DNA of 6,130 bases from an uncultured Oscillospiraceae bacterium. Lineage in GTDB: Bacteria > Bacillota > Clostridia > Oscillospirales > Acutalibacteraceae. The translations under genes and the position numbers were made by a program. Where the stretch lies: contig URYV01000099.1 of the NCBI GenBank assembly GCA_900552285.1, positions 1-6,130 of the forward strand, in the 5' to 3' direction. The notes beneath the pieces were generated by a model that saw only the letters and a program-made list of their open reading frames with translations, was not told the DNA's origin and searched no databases. Of this stretch, positions 5,633 through 6,130 are shown one piece after another (the stretch's first letter is position 1; each line of letters opens with the position of its first letter).

Positions 5633-5661
5633 TTGACTAAGAGTCATTTTTGCGTTATAAC
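5633..5661 (+). promoter_or_regulatory. Promoter of the exported-protein gene
   Basis: TTGACT (5633-5638), a 17-base spacer, and TATAAC (5656-5661). Each hexamer matches the consensus at 5 of 6 positions. A regulator bound at the TGAC-N5-GTCA site (5634-5646), which covers the -35, would block it. The expected leader is about 145 bases. Confidence 0.6.
5634..5646. promoter_or_regulatory. TGAC-N5-GTCA site over the -35, candidate operator
   Basis: TGAC-TAAGA-GTCA, in which TGACT/AGTCA also pair around AAG. It overlaps the -35 of the promoter for the gene at 5815. The half-site AAATGAC recurs on either strand at 5501-5507, 5554-5560, 5597-5603 and 5643-5649. Confidence 0.45.
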
Positions 5662-5667
5662 ATTAGA

Positions 5668-5814
5668 TGATTGAAAGGCATAGGAAAAACATCCTCGATC
5701 TGAGGGAAACAGTATCCCGCAGTATCTTACTCCGAGCGGGTTTTACTTCTCTTATGATCCTGGATTTCATCATAAAAAACCATTATAAAAACCACAGAAA
5801 GGAAGTTTATCACA
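5668..5814 (+). other. Long 5' leader with short, mutually exclusive hairpins
   Basis: This leader fills the rest of the 350-base gap between tetR and the exported-protein gene. Stem A pairs 5693-5696 with 5702-5705 (CCTC/GAGG). Stem B pairs 5704-5707 with 5715-5718 (GGGA/TCCC). Stem C pairs 5716-5720 with 5736-5740 (CCCGC/GCGGG), holds an inner AGTA/TACT pair and is followed by TTTT. Each stem overlaps the next. A fourth stem, TTATGAT/ATCATAA, lies at 5752-5758 and 5769-5775. The stems are short and could arise by chance. I recognise no known riboswitch. Confidence 0.25.
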
Positions 5815-6130
5815 ATGAATAGAAACAGAAAACTGAGAAAACAGATGATGTCTGGTCTTGCTGTTGGTATGGCTGCTGTTATGGGAGCTGCTCCGGTTTA
5901 TGCAGCGACAGGAGAGGACGCAGCGGTTTCCAAAGAAGAAACCGTATATGTAAATGCAAATGCAGACGGATCGGAAGATCAGATCACCGTATCCAACTGG
6001 CTGAAGAACGCAGGAACGGAAAAGAACCTGAAAGATGAGAGTGAACTGAAGGACATCAAAAACGTAAAGGGCGTGGTCAATGCCCAGCGCCGTGTTGTTG
6101 CCCTCGCCGCTTCTGCTGCACGCCGCAAAG
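5815..6130 (+). CDS. Exported protein of a TetR/YhgE-associated type, N-terminal part; possible second junction at 6072
   Basis: 105 codons are visible before the right edge. MNRNRKLRK is a basic start and is followed by a hydrophobic core (residues 12-26). A signal-peptidase site V-Y-A after residue 30 completes a Sec signal. The mature part begins ATGEDAAVSKEETVYVNANADG and has ITVSNWLKN (57-65) and LKDIKNVKG (78-86). From memory, the pattern E-T-V-Y-V-N-A-x-A-D-G, V-S-x-W-L-K-N and D-I-x-N-V-K-G is seen in large surface proteins of Lachnospiraceae near YhgE/Pip-like membrane proteins and TetR regulators. The family normally continues after KG with an acidic segment. Here the next 19 residues are VVNAQRRVVALAASAARRK, basic and alanine-rich, from GC-rich bases, so a break at about 6072 is likely. 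AAAGGAAG lies 9 bases before the ATG. Confidence 0.65.
   Translation, partial: MNRNRKLRKQMMSGLAVGMAAVMGAAPVYAATGEDAAVSKEETVYVNANADGSEDQITVSNWLKNAGTEKNLKDESELKDIKNVKGVVNAQRRVVALAASAARRK

Overview
The window reads as low-GC Gram-positive (Clostridia) DNA from a gut-type anaerobe. The evidence is strong AGGAGG-type ribosome binding sites, a lipobox lipoprotein, a Firmicutes-style nicotinate phosphoribosyltransferase, and TTGACA/TATAAT promoters in AT-rich gaps. Bases 1 to about 5198 look like one genome, with an Oscillospirales/Ruminococcaceae-like style (inferred from codon habit and protein style, not from a search). Bases about 5199 to 6072 look like a second, Lachnospiraceae-like source. The last ~58 bases may be a third.

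Layout. On the minus strand at the left are a partial CofE-like ligase (1-329) and an ADP-ribose-type Nudix hydrolase (383-922). Divergent from these is a plus-strand M14 carboxypeptidase-like protein (1008-1886) in which every expected zinc ligand and the catalytic glutamate have been replaced. It meets, tail to tail with a 4-base overlap, a two-gene minus-strand operon: pncB (2522-3976), then a small unknown lipoprotein (1883-2512). A 281-base AT-rich gap with the pncB promoter and two adjacent palindromes leads to a plus-strand XRE-type regulator (4258-4503) with a clear intrinsic terminator. Next comes a TatD-family metal-dependent hydrolase (4611-5246) with its own promoter.

The TatD gene stops matching its family at about 5198, just before the last catalytic aspartate. 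The next base begins the antisense of a TetR-family regulator whose start is at 5464, and that regulator is itself cut inside its ligand domain. The two genes are joined tail to tail at a breakpoint of about 6 bases. This is either an assembly or amplification chimera or a true rearrangement. Right of it, a 350-base divergent control region holds a perfect-consensus tetR promoter overlapped by an 18-base palindrome, and a second promoter whose -35 lies in a TGAC-N5-GTCA palindrome. It also holds four copies of the heptamer AAATGAC. It drives an exported protein (5815 to the edge) of a type I associate with TetR/YhgE-like loci. That protein also seems to leave its family at about 6072.

Functionally, pncB (NAD salvage) and the Nudix enzyme (ADP-ribose breakdown) both touch NAD turnover but lie in separate transcription units. 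The best observations are the M14 pseudoenzyme, the double-truncation junction and the repeated operator half-sites. I see no convincing new multi-gene system, tRNA, rRNA, CRISPR array or transposase.
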